Positions 33,015 to 41,965 of a stretch of 54,205 bases of DNA are shown here, piece after piece. This DNA comes from Collinsella sp. UBA6357. Lineage in GTDB: Bacteria; Actinomycetota; Coriobacteriia; Coriobacteriales; Coriobacteriaceae. Position 1 is the stretch's first letter. Each line of letters begins with the position of its first letter. The DNA is taken from contig DJRP01000013.1 of assembly GCA_002437815.1 (NCBI GenBank), forward strand, positions 1 through 54,205, read 5' to 3'. A program made the translations under genes and the position numbers. The notes under the pieces were generated by a model. That model was given only the letters and a program-made list of their open reading frames with translations, ran no database searches and had not been told where the DNA came from.

Positions 33015-34034
33015 CTACTTCTTGACTTTCACGCCGTTGGTGCCGGCGAGGGCCTTCTCGCCCGGGCGTGCCTTGGGACCCACGAGCTCGTGTGCACGAT
33101 AGGGCTCCTCCATGTAGTCGAGCTCCTCAGCCGTGAGCTTCACATCGAGCGCGGTCACGGCGTCGTCGACGCGGCTCGGCTTGGAGCAGCCCACGATCGG
33201 CGCCTCGACACCGCGCGCCCAATGCCAGGCGAGCGCCACCTGGGCCATGGGAACCTCGTGCTTGGCGGCGACCTCGGCCACGCGCTCGATCACCGGCATG
33301 TCAATCGCACGGTCGTGGTCATACTTGTTGCGCATGGTGGTGTCGGTCGTGGAGCGCTTGGATTCGCTATCCCACGTGGGGCGGCAGAGATGGCCCGAGG
33401 CCATGGGGCTGTAGGGCGTGAGCGCCATACCAAACTGACGGCACACGGGAATCATCTCGCGCTCGTCCTCGCGATAGAGCAGGTTGTAGTGGCACTGCAT
33501 GCTCGTAAATTGGGTCCAGCCGTTGTCACGCGCCACGATCTGCAGGTTGTGCAGCTGGTAGGCATACATCTCGCTCGCCCCGAGCGCGCGGACCTTGCCG
33601 GCGCGGACAAGTTTGTCGAGCGCTTCCATGGTCTCTTCCACGGGCACGTCGTAGTCGAAGCGATGGATGATGTAGAGGTCGAGGTAGTCGGTGCCCAGAC
33701 GCTTGAGCGTTCCGTCGATCTCGCGCTCGATGGCCGCGGCGGAAAGCCCGCCCTCGTTGAAGTGCACCTTGCTCGCAAGCACCACCTGGTCGCGCGGGAT
33801 ACCGAGGTCGCGAAGCGCCCGGCCGATGTACTCCTCGCTCGTACCGAAGCTGTAGCAGTTGGCCGTGTCGATGAAGTTGATGCCGGCGTCGAGCGCACGG
33901 GCGATGACCTCGCGGGTGGCGTCGGGCCCGATGGTCCACTGATGGAAATCGGGCGAGGCCTCGCCAAAACTCATGCCGCCGAGGCACAGGCGGGAAACCT
34001 TGATACCGGAGTGGCCGAGGGTCGTGTACTGCAT
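33015..34034 (-). CDS. Aldo/keto reductase
   Basis: This 339-residue enzyme reduces aldehydes and ketones with NAD(P)H. The catalytic set is visible: FIDTANCYSFGTSEEYIG (Asp, Tyr), VVLASKVHF (Lys) and YIIHRFDYDVPVEE (His). The C-terminal cofactor end includes VGCSKPSRVDDA. It resembles the general stress YajO/IolS group. The start is the ATG at 34034 with AAGGAA upstream; the frame continues further upstream without a site. Its promoter at 34073-34103 has the 19-bp spacer and dyad seen at the MerR and flavodoxin genes, so it is probably induced by that MerR protein under carbonyl or redox stress. Confidence 0.93.
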   Translation of the reverse strand: MQYTTLGHSGIKVSRLCLGGMSFGEASPDFHQWTIGPDATREVIARALDAGINFIDTANCYSFGTSEEYIGRALRDLGIPRDQVVLASKVHFNEGGLSAAAIEREIDGTLKRLGTDYLDLYIIHRFDYDVPVEETMEALDKLVRAGKVRALGASEMYAYQLHNLQIVARDNGWTQFTSMQCHYNLLYREDEREMIPVCRQFGMALTPYSPMASGHLCRPTWDSESKRSTTDTTMRNKYDHDRAIDMPVIERVAEVAAKHEVPMAQVALAWHWARGVEAPIVGCSKPSRVDDAVTALDVKLTAEELDYMEEPYRAHELVGPKARPGEKALAGTNGVKVKK

Positions 34035-34072
34035 GGATAGCGTTCCTTCCTGCTTGTTCGTTTGCCAGGGCA

Positions 34073-34103
34073 ACTTTACAACCTTGGAGCAACTCCAGGT
34101 CAA
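34073..34103 (-). promoter_or_regulatory. MerR-type promoter of the aldo/keto reductase gene
   Basis: On the minus strand TTGACC (34098-34103) and TAAAGT (34073-34078) are separated by 19 bp that contain the dyad TGGAGTTGCTCCA. The over-long spacer with a centred dyad is the hallmark of MerR-activated promoters. Two others occur at 48680 and 54150. Confidence 0.8.
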
Positions 34104-34138
34104 ACTCCCATTCGTGTTCAAACTGCAGGAGTCGAGGA

Positions 34139-34639
34139 CTATAGCCAGTGGACGCGGCTCTCGTCGTAACGGCTGGGACCAGTCACGCGCGGCTCGCCTT
34201 TGGGATGCCCCACGGCCACGAGAGAGAACGCCTCGAGGTCGGCGGGCAGGCCGGCGATCTCGGCCACGCGTGCTTGACGTTTCGGGTCGGGTGCGATGCC
34301 CATCCATACGGCGCCCAGGCCCAACTGCGTAGCCTCGAGCAACAGGTTTTCCATGCAGGCACCCATGTCCTGCGGCGCAATCTGGGGAATCTTGACCTTT
34401 TTTCGCTGGCAGACGACGATCCCGAGCGTTGCGCGACGCAGCGGCCGGGCGAACATGCTCGCGTGCGAAAGCTCGACCATCAGGTCGTGGTCACGCGTGA
34501 GGAAAAACTCCCACGGCTGCTGGTTCATGGCCGAGGGTGCCGCCATCGCCGCGCGCATCAGGCGCTCGACGTCTGCATCGCTCACGGATTCGTCGGTGAA
34601 GTCGCGCACGCTCGCGCGTTCGAATATGGGGTCTGACAT
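34139..34639 (-). CDS. Nitroreductase-family flavoprotein
   Basis: This 166-residue protein is a short nitroreductase (FMN-dependent). FMN contacts are expected in RASVRDFTDESV at the start, in MAAPSAMNQQPWEFFL and in LGLGAVWMGIAP. The family reduces nitro groups, quinones or flavins. The start is the ATG at 34639 with GGAGC seven bases upstream. It lies 23 bp after the AAA ATPase gene on the same strand and 104 bp before the aldo/keto reductase gene, which has its own MerR-type promoter. Confidence 0.9.
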   Translation of the reverse strand: MSDPIFERASVRDFTDESVSDADVERLMRAAMAAPSAMNQQPWEFFLTRDHDLMVELSHASMFARPLRRATLGIVVCQRKKVKIPQIAPQDMGACMENLLLEATQLGLGAVWMGIAPDPKRQARVAEIAGLPADLEAFSLVAVGHPKGEPRVTGPSRYDESRVHWL

Positions 34640-34662
34640 GATGTTGCTCCAAATCGTAGACT

Positions 34663-35784
34663 TTAAAAACGGGACAGGATTTCCTCGCGGTTCTCAAGCA
34701 GATACTCGCGCAGCCGCGGAATGGCAAATCGGACCAGGCCACGGCTCGGTGCTTCGATCACCTGACGCTCGATAAGCAGACGTCTCGTAGCAGTAAGCTG
34801 AGGCGCTTCCAAACCCATACGCTTGGCAATTGTGCCCGTTCCCGATTTATCCTCGTCTTCCGTCATCGCCAGCAGAAAATCGATCGAGCGCTTGGGAAGC
34901 TCATCAAGCGCGGGGAGCAGCACCGCATCCGAGAAGTCGATGTACGCGCGCTCGATACCACGTTCGGCATCTGCCACGCTAACCGTTTTAGAGATCGCTG
35001 CGTGCCGTTTTGCTTGGGCAAACACGCCGTACCCAACCAGCTGGATCAAATAGGCGTAACCATGTGTTGCAGAGGACATCGCTTCAAAGACGCTTTCGTC
35101 CGCATCGAAACCCGAATCGGCAAACGTCTTTTGAAAGGATGTAGCGACCTCTTCGATGGGAATCGAAGCAAGCTCCTCGGCTTTTGCACGCCTTAGAAAA
35201 GTCAGCGCCTTACCATTGATCAAATTCAAGACGCCAGTGGTTATACCGGCAAACACAAAGGCTATGTTCAGACGCTCGCGAATCAGATGCTGAATCGTCG
35301 TCGCCAACTCGCGAAATTCATCCTCATCGCCATCTTGCACCTCATCGATGGTGATAAGCAAGCCTCGCCCCTTTTCGGTCAACTCCGATACCACCGTCGT
35401 CAAAACCTCGCGAAGGTCGAGCGGTCCCTCTTCCTTATTGACAGCCGCGCGCGCCGTAACAAAACCAAAATTCGCTTCAACACTCGCCTCTGCATGAGCC
35501 GAGCTCTGGCGGAGCGCTCGCTTGACCTTATCGAGCAGGCTTCCATTTGCGGACACATCAACGACCGTCCAGCCATTTTCCCTTGCGATATCACCGAGCT
35601 CGGTCAGAAGAACGGTCTTTCCCGACCCGCGGAGACCGGTGATGCGCATCAAACGGCCCGGAGCGCCAACGCCTTCTTCGATTCCATCTCGAAAATCTTC
35701 TATAACCCGTTCACGACCGACAAGAACCGGAGGCTCGGCCCCTGCCGTTGGTTTAAAGGGATTAATCACCAATCTTGCGTTCAT
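34663..35784 (-). CDS. AAA ATPase of the Orc1/Cdc6-like group
   Basis: This 373-residue protein begins MNARLVINPFKPTAGAEPPV and has VLVGRERVIEDF, Walker A GLRGSGKTVLL near 50-60 and Walker B GLLITIDEVQDGD. The last 100 residues include a winged-helix part (IAKRMGLEAPQLTATRRLLI). Such proteins are common in mobile or variable regions; their function is mostly unknown. I chose the second ATG (35784), which has AGGGG six bases upstream, over the ATG at 35790, which abuts the site. Immediately upstream lies a seven-unit 9-bp tandem repeat that could alter its promoter. Confidence 0.85.
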   Translation of the reverse strand: MNARLVINPFKPTAGAEPPVLVGRERVIEDFRDGIEEGVGAPGRLMRITGLRGSGKTVLLTELGDIARENGWTVVDVSANGSLLDKVKRALRQSSAHAEASVEANFGFVTARAAVNKEEGPLDLREVLTTVVSELTEKGRGLLITIDEVQDGDEDEFRELATTIQHLIRERLNIAFVFAGITTGVLNLINGKALTFLRRAKAEELASIPIEEVATSFQKTFADSGFDADESVFEAMSSATHGYAYLIQLVGYGVFAQAKRHAAISKTVSVADAERGIERAYIDFSDAVLLPALDELPKRSIDFLLAMTEDEDKSGTGTIAKRMGLEAPQLTATRRLLIERQVIEAPSRGLVRFAIPRLREYLLENREEILSRF

Positions 35785-35810
35785 ACACATCCCCTGCAAG
35801 CCGATTTGGT

Positions 35811-35873
35811 GCAAATAGTGCTTTTAGTGATTTTAGTGTCTTTAGTGCAATTAGTGCTTTTAGCGTAAATAGT
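35811..35873. repeat. 9-bp tandem repeat, seven units
   Basis: Seven consecutive 9-mers follow the pattern GNNNWTAGT (first GCAAATAGT, last GTAAATAGT), with one unit ending in AGC. The array stands 27 bp before the AAA ATPase start, between two divergent genes. Unit-number changes would shift promoter spacing. Confidence 0.85.
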
Positions 35874-35957
35874 GCTGAATGACATATGTTGGCAAAACCG
35901 ATCGATGGGCAGGGTCGGTGGTAAGCTGGTGCGCAATCGTCACGAGGGGGTTCGCCT

Positions 35958-36734
35958 ATGTCCACGTTTTTGAACGCAAGCCCGGTCTTCGGACCGGTGC
36001 GCAGCCGCCGTCTGGGCCTTTCGCTCGGCGTCAACATGATGCCGGCGTCGGGCAAGATCTGCACGTTCGACTGTATCTACTGCGAGAACGGCTTCAACGC
36101 CGAGCGGCCGTGTCACGAGCCGTACAACGCCGCCACCACGGTCCTTGCGGCGCTCGAGACCAAACTGCACAAGATGGCAGACGGAGGCGAGCTGCCCGAC
36201 GTGATCACGTTCGCCGGCAACGGTGAACCCACAGCGGCACCCGAGTTTCCCCAAGCCATCGCCGGCGCCGTCAAGCTGCGCGACACGCTCGCCCCCACCG
36301 CCAAGATCGCCGTGCTTTCCAACGGCACGCGCGCCGATCGGCCCGAGGTGCACGACGCCCTCATGATGGTCGACGACAACATCTTGAAGCTCGACACCGT
36401 GGACCCCAACTTTATCAAGCTGCTCGATCAGCCCGTCGGTCCCTATGACGTCGATCATCAGATCGAGACGTTCGCGAGCTTTGACGGCCACGTCATCATC
36501 CAGACGATGTTTTTGACCGGCACGTACCAGGGTCAGCCTCTCGATAACACCGGCGAGGAGTTTGTGGGGCCCTGGCTCGCGGCACTCGACCGAATCCGTC
36601 CCCAGGAAGCGACCATCTACACCGTAGCCCGCGAGACCCCCGCCACGGGCCTCGCCAAGGCCGCGCCCAAAGTGCTCGATGCCATCGCCGACCGCGTCCG
36701 CGCCCTCGGCATCCCCTGCCAGGTGAGCTACTAG
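35958..36734 (+). CDS. Radical SAM protein
   Basis: This 258-residue protein has the [4Fe-4S] cluster motif CTFDCIYC near residues 35-42 and the SAM-binding stretch ITFAGNGEPTAAPEF (GEP motif). It resembles short radical SAM proteins of the MoaA-related YtqA/COG0731 type. The N-terminus FGPVRSRRLGLSLGVNMMP is typical of that group, whose substrates are mostly unknown. The start is the ATG at 35958 with GAGGGGG upstream. It stands alone, divergent from the AAA ATPase. Confidence 0.9.
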   Translation: MSTFLNASPVFGPVRSRRLGLSLGVNMMPASGKICTFDCIYCENGFNAERPCHEPYNAATTVLAALETKLHKMADGGELPDVITFAGNGEPTAAPEFPQAIAGAVKLRDTLAPTAKIAVLSNGTRADRPEVHDALMMVDDNILKLDTVDPNFIKLLDQPVGPYDVDHQIETFASFDGHVIIQTMFLTGTYQGQPLDNTGEEFVGPWLAALDRIRPQEATIYTVARETPATGLAKAAPKVLDAIADRVRALGIPCQVSY

Positions 36735-37134
36735 GTAAGGAACCACGCGCTCATCGGGGCATCCCATTTGGTATATAGGTGGTTGTTTTATCTTCAATCT
36801 CCATCCCCAAGGCGGCCGTCGCAGGACGATAACGGCCCGAATACCCAAAATCACGACCCCGGCCTCCTTCACGCAGGGCATTTCGCCTCACACGGGAACC
36901 TTTGGACGGCAAATCGGCCCGCCCGCTTGCCAAGTGAGTGGACTTTTTTCATCCCTTCAAGTAGACGATTTCGCCGCGCATCGATTACCTGCGGTTTTGT
37001 TGGAGCGAATCGCTGCGATACTCGGCAATCACCAAAAAGTCCACTCACTTGTAAACGAAGTGCCCGATCGATACCCAAAACGTCCCAAGCAGCGCATAAG
37101 ACGTATACTGGGCACGGACGAAAGGAAGTTAACC
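36735..37134. other. Gene-free region before map
   Basis: This 400-bp stretch has no supported gene. It holds the inverted-repeat element at 36931-37051 and a possible -10 box TATACT at 37103-37108 for the map gene. Confidence 0.55.
36931..37051. repeat. 121-bp element with 18-bp inverted ends
   Basis: The ends at 36931-36948 and 37034-37051 are perfect 18-bp inverted repeats. Inside, at 36985-37001, lies TTACCTGCGGTTTTGTT, which recurs exactly at 48072-48088 within another element of nearly the same length. The end sequences of the two elements are unrelated. Confidence 0.75.
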
Positions 37135-38022
37135 ATGTATGACAAAGGTCCCGTGCCCGGCCGCAACGATGCTTGCTGGTGCGGCAGCGGTAAAAAATAC
37201 AAGAAATGCCACAGCGCCTTTGACGAGCGCCTCGAGCGCATGTGGGAAGAAGGCTGGAACGTGCTGCCCCGCACGCTCTACAAGACCCCTGCCGACATCG
37301 AGGGCATCAAGCGATCGGCCGCCATCAACATCGGCGTGCTCGACCATGTGGCAGCCAATATCCAAGCGGGCATGACCACCAACCAGATCGATCAGATGAT
37401 CTATGACTACACCGTGGAGCATGGAGGCACGCCTGCCGACCTCAATTACGAGGGTTACCCCAAAAGCGTCTGCACCTCCATCAACGACGTGGTCTGCCAC
37501 GGCATCCCCAACGATACCGACGTGCTGCGCGAGGGCGATATCGTCAACGTTGATTGCTCCACCATCCTCGACGGCTACTTTAGCGATTCGAGCCGTATGT
37601 TCTGCATCGGCAAGGTAAGCGACGAGCGTCAGCACCTGGTCGACGTGACCAAACAAAGTGTGGAGGCGGGTCTTGCGGCCGTCAAACCGTGGCTGCCGCT
37701 TTCCGTCATGGCCGAGGCCGTGCAGAGGACGGTCGAGGACGCGGGCTTTAGCGTGGTGCGCGAGTACGGCGGGCATGGTATCGGCCACGAGTTCCACGAG
37801 GACCCGTTTGTGGGCTTCACCACCGACGCCCCCGACACCGACACGCTCATGGTGCCGGGCATGGTCTTTACCATCGAGCCCATGGTCAACGCGGGAGCCG
37901 CCGGCATCAAGATCAGCAAGGGCGACGGTTGGTGCGTACGCACCAAGGACGGCAGCGATTCGGCGCAATGGGAGGTCCAGCTGGTCGTCACCGACGATGG
38001 CTATGAGCTGCTGAGCTGGTAG
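37135..38022 (+). CDS. map: Methionine aminopeptidase with SEC-C zinc motif
   Basis: This 295-residue type I enzyme removes the initiator methionine from new proteins. A SEC-C zinc motif (CWCGSGKKYKKCH) occupies residues 14-26 and probably helps ribosome binding. Metal ligands are visible: the two Asp in VNVDCSTILDGYFSDSSRMF, His in GGHGIGHEFHEDP, Glu in FTIEPMVNAG and Glu in WEVQLVV. The start is the ATG at 37135 with GGAAG upstream; a longer open frame crosses the repeat element and was rejected. Two hairpin terminators follow. Confidence 0.95.
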   Translation: MYDKGPVPGRNDACWCGSGKKYKKCHSAFDERLERMWEEGWNVLPRTLYKTPADIEGIKRSAAINIGVLDHVAANIQAGMTTNQIDQMIYDYTVEHGGTPADLNYEGYPKSVCTSINDVVCHGIPNDTDVLREGDIVNVDCSTILDGYFSDSSRMFCIGKVSDERQHLVDVTKQSVEAGLAAVKPWLPLSVMAEAVQRTVEDAGFSVVREYGGHGIGHEFHEDPFVGFTTDAPDTDTLMVPGMVFTIEPMVNAGAAGIKISKGDGWCVRTKDGSDSAQWEVQLVVTDDGYELLSW

Positions 38023-38047
38023 CGCGTGCAGGATCACCATGTGCGAC

Positions 38048-38077
38048 AACGCCCCGTGCCGCGCGAAACGGGGCGTT
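38048..38077 (+). terminator. Terminator after map
   Basis: AACGCCCCGT and ACGGGGCGTT pair over 10 bases with a 10-nt loop, 26 bp after the map stop. The T-run is short. Confidence 0.75.
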
Positions 38078-38099
38078 TACATTATTCTGATACCATGCC

Positions 38100-38131
38100 A
38101 AGGCCGAGGATATCCTCGGCCTTTCTTTTTC
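38100..38131 (+). terminator. Second terminator before the YczE-like gene
   Basis: AAGGCCGAGGATATCCTCGG continues into CCTT as a near-perfect palindrome, followed by TCTTTTT. It stands 30 bp before the next start, so it could also attenuate that gene. Confidence 0.85.
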
Positions 38132-38160
38132 AGTCGCATATTGGATAGCAAAGGAGTCTT

Positions 38161-38862
38161 ATGAGCAGCAGCGCCGCCAAACCAGTCGATCTTAAGTCCG
38201 TGGGTGGAAACGGGGCAAACCATCTTCCCGCCCGTTACGCGTGCCTGGCCGCTGGTGTGCTCATCAACTCGTTTGCTATCGCGCTTATCACCAAAAGCGC
38301 CCTGGGCACCTCGCCCATCTCGAGCCTGCCCTACGTGTTGAGCCTGGCGTTTCCCGCGCTGAGCTTTGGCCTACTCACCTTTATCTGCAACACGGCGTTC
38401 ATCGTGCTGCAGATTGTGCTGCTGCGCCGCGACTTCCAACCCGTGCAGTTGTTGCAGATGGCGGTAAACGTCGTTTTCAGCTGGGTGATCGATGTGAGCA
38501 TGGCGCTGCTCGCGGGCTTCAACCCGCACGGCATCGTGGCCCAGACGCTGGGCGTTGTGCTCGGATGCGCCGTGCTCGCCTTTGGGGTCTGCATCGAGGT
38601 GGCCCCGCAGGTGATCGTCGTTCCCGGCGAGGGCGCTGTCCGCGCTATCGCGCAGGTCACCCAAAAGCGCTTCGGCACCGTCAAGGTGATGTTCGACGCC
38701 ACGCTCGTGGCCACTGCGCTTGTGCTGTCGCTGCTGTTCTTTGGCGAGATTCGAGGGCTCGGCCTTGGCACTATCATCGCGGCACTCATCGTGGGACGCT
38801 TTTGCAACCTGTTCAACACGTACTTCAAGCCGCTCGACAAGATTCGTGCGCTAAGCCGATGA
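38161..38862 (+). CDS. YczE/DUF6198-like membrane protein
   Basis: This 233-residue integral membrane protein has about five hydrophobic segments. It carries the YczE-like pattern FAIALITKSALGTSPISSLP near residue 40 and the later GTVKVMFDATLVATALVLSL and GLGLGTIIAALIVGRFCNLF. YczE proteins are of unknown function, perhaps transporters. The ATG has AAAGGAG upstream. It is monocistronic, set between terminators. Confidence 0.85.
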   Translation: MSSSAAKPVDLKSVGGNGANHLPARYACLAAGVLINSFAIALITKSALGTSPISSLPYVLSLAFPALSFGLLTFICNTAFIVLQIVLLRRDFQPVQLLQMAVNVVFSWVIDVSMALLAGFNPHGIVAQTLGVVLGCAVLAFGVCIEVAPQVIVVPGEGAVRAIAQVTQKRFGTVKVMFDATLVATALVLSLLFFGEIRGLGLGTIIAALIVGRFCNLFNTYFKPLDKIRALSR

Positions 38863-38872
38863 CATTAGCAGA

Positions 38873-38900
38873 GGGGGCGCCCCGAAAGGCGCCCCCTTTT
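38873..38900 (+). terminator. Terminator after the YczE-like gene
   Basis: GGGGGCGCC pairs with GGCGCCCCC over a 6-nt loop, followed by TTTT. Confidence 0.9.
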
Positions 38901-38931
38901 CATATGAGCGTTATACCGCTCCCAAGCAGGT

Positions 38932-40386
38932 CTACAGAGAGAGGCCCGCGCCGTTGCGCTCGATGACGCCCTTGTACCAGGCGAAGGAATCCTTGCGATA
39001 TCGCCTGCACTCGCGCGGATCGTCGTCAGTACGGTCGACGTAGATAAAGCCGTAGCGCTTCTTGACGCCGTTGCTGGTGGACAGCAGATCAAGCGCCGAC
39101 CACGGGCAATATGCAAGCATCTCGACACCATAATCCATCGCTCGCTTCATGGCCGCGATGTGCTTCTCCAGGTAATCGATGCGGTACGGATCGTGCACGT
39201 GCCCGTCTGCCGTGAGTTCGTCAAACGCACCAAGACCGTTCTCGCATACCATAAGCGGCTTGTTATAGCGCATATAGATGTCGCGCAGCAGATATTCCAA
39301 ACCGATAGGGTCGATGGCCCAGTCCCAATCGTTGGTGTCGAGGTTGGGGTTCTTGCACATCTCATAGAACCCGGGGTGGGTCTCGAAGCCGTTGATGTCG
39401 CCTTTCTTGCCGGTGAGGTTCACGCCGTTCCAGCGCATCTGCTTGGAACCGTCGTCGGGACACCATCGGGCGCACTCGCTCGCGTAGTAGTTGATGCCGA
39501 GCATGTCGGACGTGCCGCTCGCGATGAGCTCCATGTCGCCCGGCTCGATGGTAGGCGCCAGGCCGTGGCGCTCGAGGTAGGCCATGGCAGAATCCGTGTA
39601 ACGCCCCTTGAAGTAGATATCGAGGTAATAGGCGTTACGCAGGTCATGAGCGTTCTGAGCCGCCATGACATCCTCAGCATGCGAGGTGAGCGGATAAATG
39701 GGCGAATACCCGATCACCGAGCCCACCATACCGCCCGGAACCAGCTCATGCACCAGGTTGCAGGCCACCGCATGCGCCAGGTTCATATGGTGATTGATCT
39801 GATAGCGCAGTTGGTTGTTGTCGCGCAGCTCCTCGGGGATGTAGCACTTCTGCGTCCAGTACTGCACGATGATCGATTGCTCGTTGATGGTGGTCCAGTA
39901 TTTGACCTGACCCTTGAACTCGTTGATCACAAAGCGGGCGTAAGCCTCGAAGTCATCCACAACCTGACGAGAAAGCCAACCGCCGTAGCGCTCGACGAGC
40001 GCCCAAGGCAGATCGTAGTGGTAGAGCGTCACGATCGGCTCGATGCCATGAGCCAGCAGTTCATCGATCAGATCGTGATAGAACTTGATGCCGGCAGGGT
40101 TCACGGCGCCGGTACCGTCGGGGATCACGCGCGACCAGGCAATCGAGAACCGATAGGCCTTGAGACCCATCTCGGCCATGAGCGCCACGTCCTCCTTGTA
40201 GTGGTGGTAATGGTCGCTCGCGATATCTGCCGTGGCAAAGCCGCGCTCCTTATAGCTGTTTTGGTTGATGACGTCTTGCTGAGACGGTTTCTTGCCGTCC
40301 TCATACGCCGCGCCCTCCACCTGGTAGGCACTCGTGGCGGCGCCCCAGAGAAAACCTTCGGGAAAGGCGCTCGTGGTATAGGCCAT
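38932..40386 (-). CDS. 6-phospho-beta-glucosidase (GH1)
   Basis: This 484-residue GH1 enzyme has the N-terminus FPEGFLWGAATSAYQVEGA, the acid/base glutamate in TTINEQ near 167 and the nucleophile in MVCENGLGAFDEL near 375. The C-terminal part has Ser-Asn-Gly-Val-Lys-Lys-Arg-Tyr-Gly, with the Ser, Lys and Tyr that bind the 6-phosphate in phospho-glucosidases. It hydrolyses phosphorylated beta-glucosides imported by the adjacent PTS permease, 76 bp upstream on the same strand. The start has AAGGAG upstream. Confidence 0.95.
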   Translation of the reverse strand: MAYTTSAFPEGFLWGAATSAYQVEGAAYEDGKKPSQQDVINQNSYKERGFATADIASDHYHHYKEDVALMAEMGLKAYRFSIAWSRVIPDGTGAVNPAGIKFYHDLIDELLAHGIEPIVTLYHYDLPWALVERYGGWLSRQVVDDFEAYARFVINEFKGQVKYWTTINEQSIIVQYWTQKCYIPEELRDNNQLRYQINHHMNLAHAVACNLVHELVPGGMVGSVIGYSPIYPLTSHAEDVMAAQNAHDLRNAYYLDIYFKGRYTDSAMAYLERHGLAPTIEPGDMELIASGTSDMLGINYYASECARWCPDDGSKQMRWNGVNLTGKKGDINGFETHPGFYEMCKNPNLDTNDWDWAIDPIGLEYLLRDIYMRYNKPLMVCENGLGAFDELTADGHVHDPYRIDYLEKHIAAMKRAMDYGVEMLAYCPWSALDLLSTSNGVKKRYGFIYVDRTDDDPRECRRYRKDSFAWYKGVIERNGAGLSL

Positions 40387-40462
40387 ACTCGGCTCCTTAA
40401 TCTAAAAACGAACGGGCGCACGCCGCACACGGTGGACGACGACGCCCGAGAAGGGTTGAAGG

Positions 40463-41863
40463 CTAAGCCGCCTGCTCCTTAGCTGCGGCCCGCTTGCCCA
40501 GCACGAACGTCGACACGAAGGCGCAGACGAGGGACACGGCCATAACCGTCAGCGCGAGCGCCAGGTTGGTGAGCGAGCCGTCGGCACCGATATAGGCCGG
40601 GAAGGCAATAAAGCTGCACGCGGTGATAACGTACTGGGTCATGCCCGTAAGACCGGCGATGATACCACCGATGCCGCCGCCGATCATGGCGCCCACGAGC
40701 GGGAAGCGCTTGGTAAAGAGCACGCCGTACACGCCGGGCTCGGTAATGGAGCACATAGCGGTAACGCCCGCGCCCACGGCAACGGAGCGCTCGTCGACCT
40801 TGGTCTCAACGGCAGCGGCGGCAAGGCACGCGCCGGCGACGGCAAGGTTGGCGGCGGTCATGCCGGCGCAGATCAGCGGGTCGGAACCGACCTCGGCCAT
40901 CAGGATGAACTGCAGCGGGTACAGGGCGTTGTTCATGCCGAAGAACACGAGCCACGGGGTGCAGCAGCCCACAAAGGCAACGGCCACGGCCGGGCAGGCG
41001 CGGTAGACGGTGATGAGCACGTCGGCAAGGCCGGTGCCCACGGTGTAGCCGATGGGGCCGAGCACGAGCAGCGTGAGCGGCACGGTCACGAGCATGGTGA
41101 GCAGCGGCACGAAGATCGTTCGCAGGACCTCGGGCAGGACCTTTTGGAACCAGCGGTAGACCACGCTCATGAGCAGCACGCCCAGAATGACCGGGAAGAC
41201 CGTGGAGTTATAGCTTACCGCCGGAACGGCCAAGCCAAAAAAGTCGTAGCTGGTCTCGTTGCCCACACCCATGGTGTAGAACAGCAGCACGGCACCCAAA
41301 AAAGCGCCCAGGTAGCCGTTCGACTTCAAGCGCTGGGCAGCCGAGAAGCCGATAAAGACGGGCAGGAAATAGAACGTCGCCTGGTTGATGCAGGAGAAGA
41401 ACTGATAGGTGCCCGAATCGCTCGACACACCGCAGAAGTTGACGAGCAGCGTGAGCACGGCGCCGGTCAGACCGCCGGCGACGATAACCGGAATGACCGG
41501 CGAGAACGTACCGCCGAGGAACGAGAGGATGGCGTTGACGATACTGCCGTGGTCTTTATTGTCGGCCTTGGCGGCATCCGGATCGTCAACGCTGCCGCCC
41601 GCCTGGATACCCTCGATTTTGAGGAACTCCTCATAAAGGCTCGGCACATCCTGCCCGATCACAAACTGATACTCGCCATTTTGGACGACCAGGCCAATGA
41701 CACCCGCGACGGCCTTGGCCGCATCCTCTTTGAACAGAGCGGAATCCTTGAGCTGAAGGCGCAGGCGCGTCATGCAATGCGCCACGCCGGCGATATTCTT
41801 CTCTCCGCCGCACGCAGCGACGATCGCCGCACACATCGCGGCATAGTCTTTTTTGGCAGCCAT
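40463..41863 (-). CDS. Beta-glucoside PTS permease, EIIBC
   Basis: This 466-residue protein has an EIIB domain with the phosphocysteine in HCMTRLRLQL (Cys30) and then a ten-helix EIIC domain with GGTFSPVIPVIVAGGL and CSITEPGVYGVLF. The C-terminal EIIA domain of BglF is absent, so an EIIA must come from another protein. It imports and phosphorylates beta-glucosides. The GH1 gene follows, and an RpiR regulator gene lies upstream on the same strand, separated by 102 bp. Confidence 0.94.
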   Translation of the reverse strand: MAAKKDYAAMCAAIVAACGGEKNIAGVAHCMTRLRLQLKDSALFKEDAAKAVAGVIGLVVQNGEYQFVIGQDVPSLYEEFLKIEGIQAGGSVDDPDAAKADNKDHGSIVNAILSFLGGTFSPVIPVIVAGGLTGAVLTLLVNFCGVSSDSGTYQFFSCINQATFYFLPVFIGFSAAQRLKSNGYLGAFLGAVLLFYTMGVGNETSYDFFGLAVPAVSYNSTVFPVILGVLLMSVVYRWFQKVLPEVLRTIFVPLLTMLVTVPLTLLVLGPIGYTVGTGLADVLITVYRACPAVAVAFVGCCTPWLVFFGMNNALYPLQFILMAEVGSDPLICAGMTAANLAVAGACLAAAAVETKVDERSVAVGAGVTAMCSITEPGVYGVLFTKRFPLVGAMIGGGIGGIIAGLTGMTQYVITACSFIAFPAYIGADGSLTNLALALTVMAVSLVCAFVSTFVLGKRAAAKEQAA

Positions 41864-41965
41864 GGGGCTCTTCCCTTCATGGTGGGGTTTGCTTCTCAGC
41901 GCGCGCTTGCTGATGGCTGCATCATAAAACCGACCCCTCTTACCGTGGGGTTCGGGATTTGTACC

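Noticed and set aside
35762..36064. 100-codon minus-strand ORF with LKA/LKT repeats
   Set aside because: The repeated residues only reflect the 9-bp tandem repeat, and the frame overlaps the divergent radical SAM gene.
39160..40482. 440-codon plus-strand frame opposite GH1
   Set aside because: The GH1 catalytic motifs are on the minus strand and this frame has no recognisable domain.
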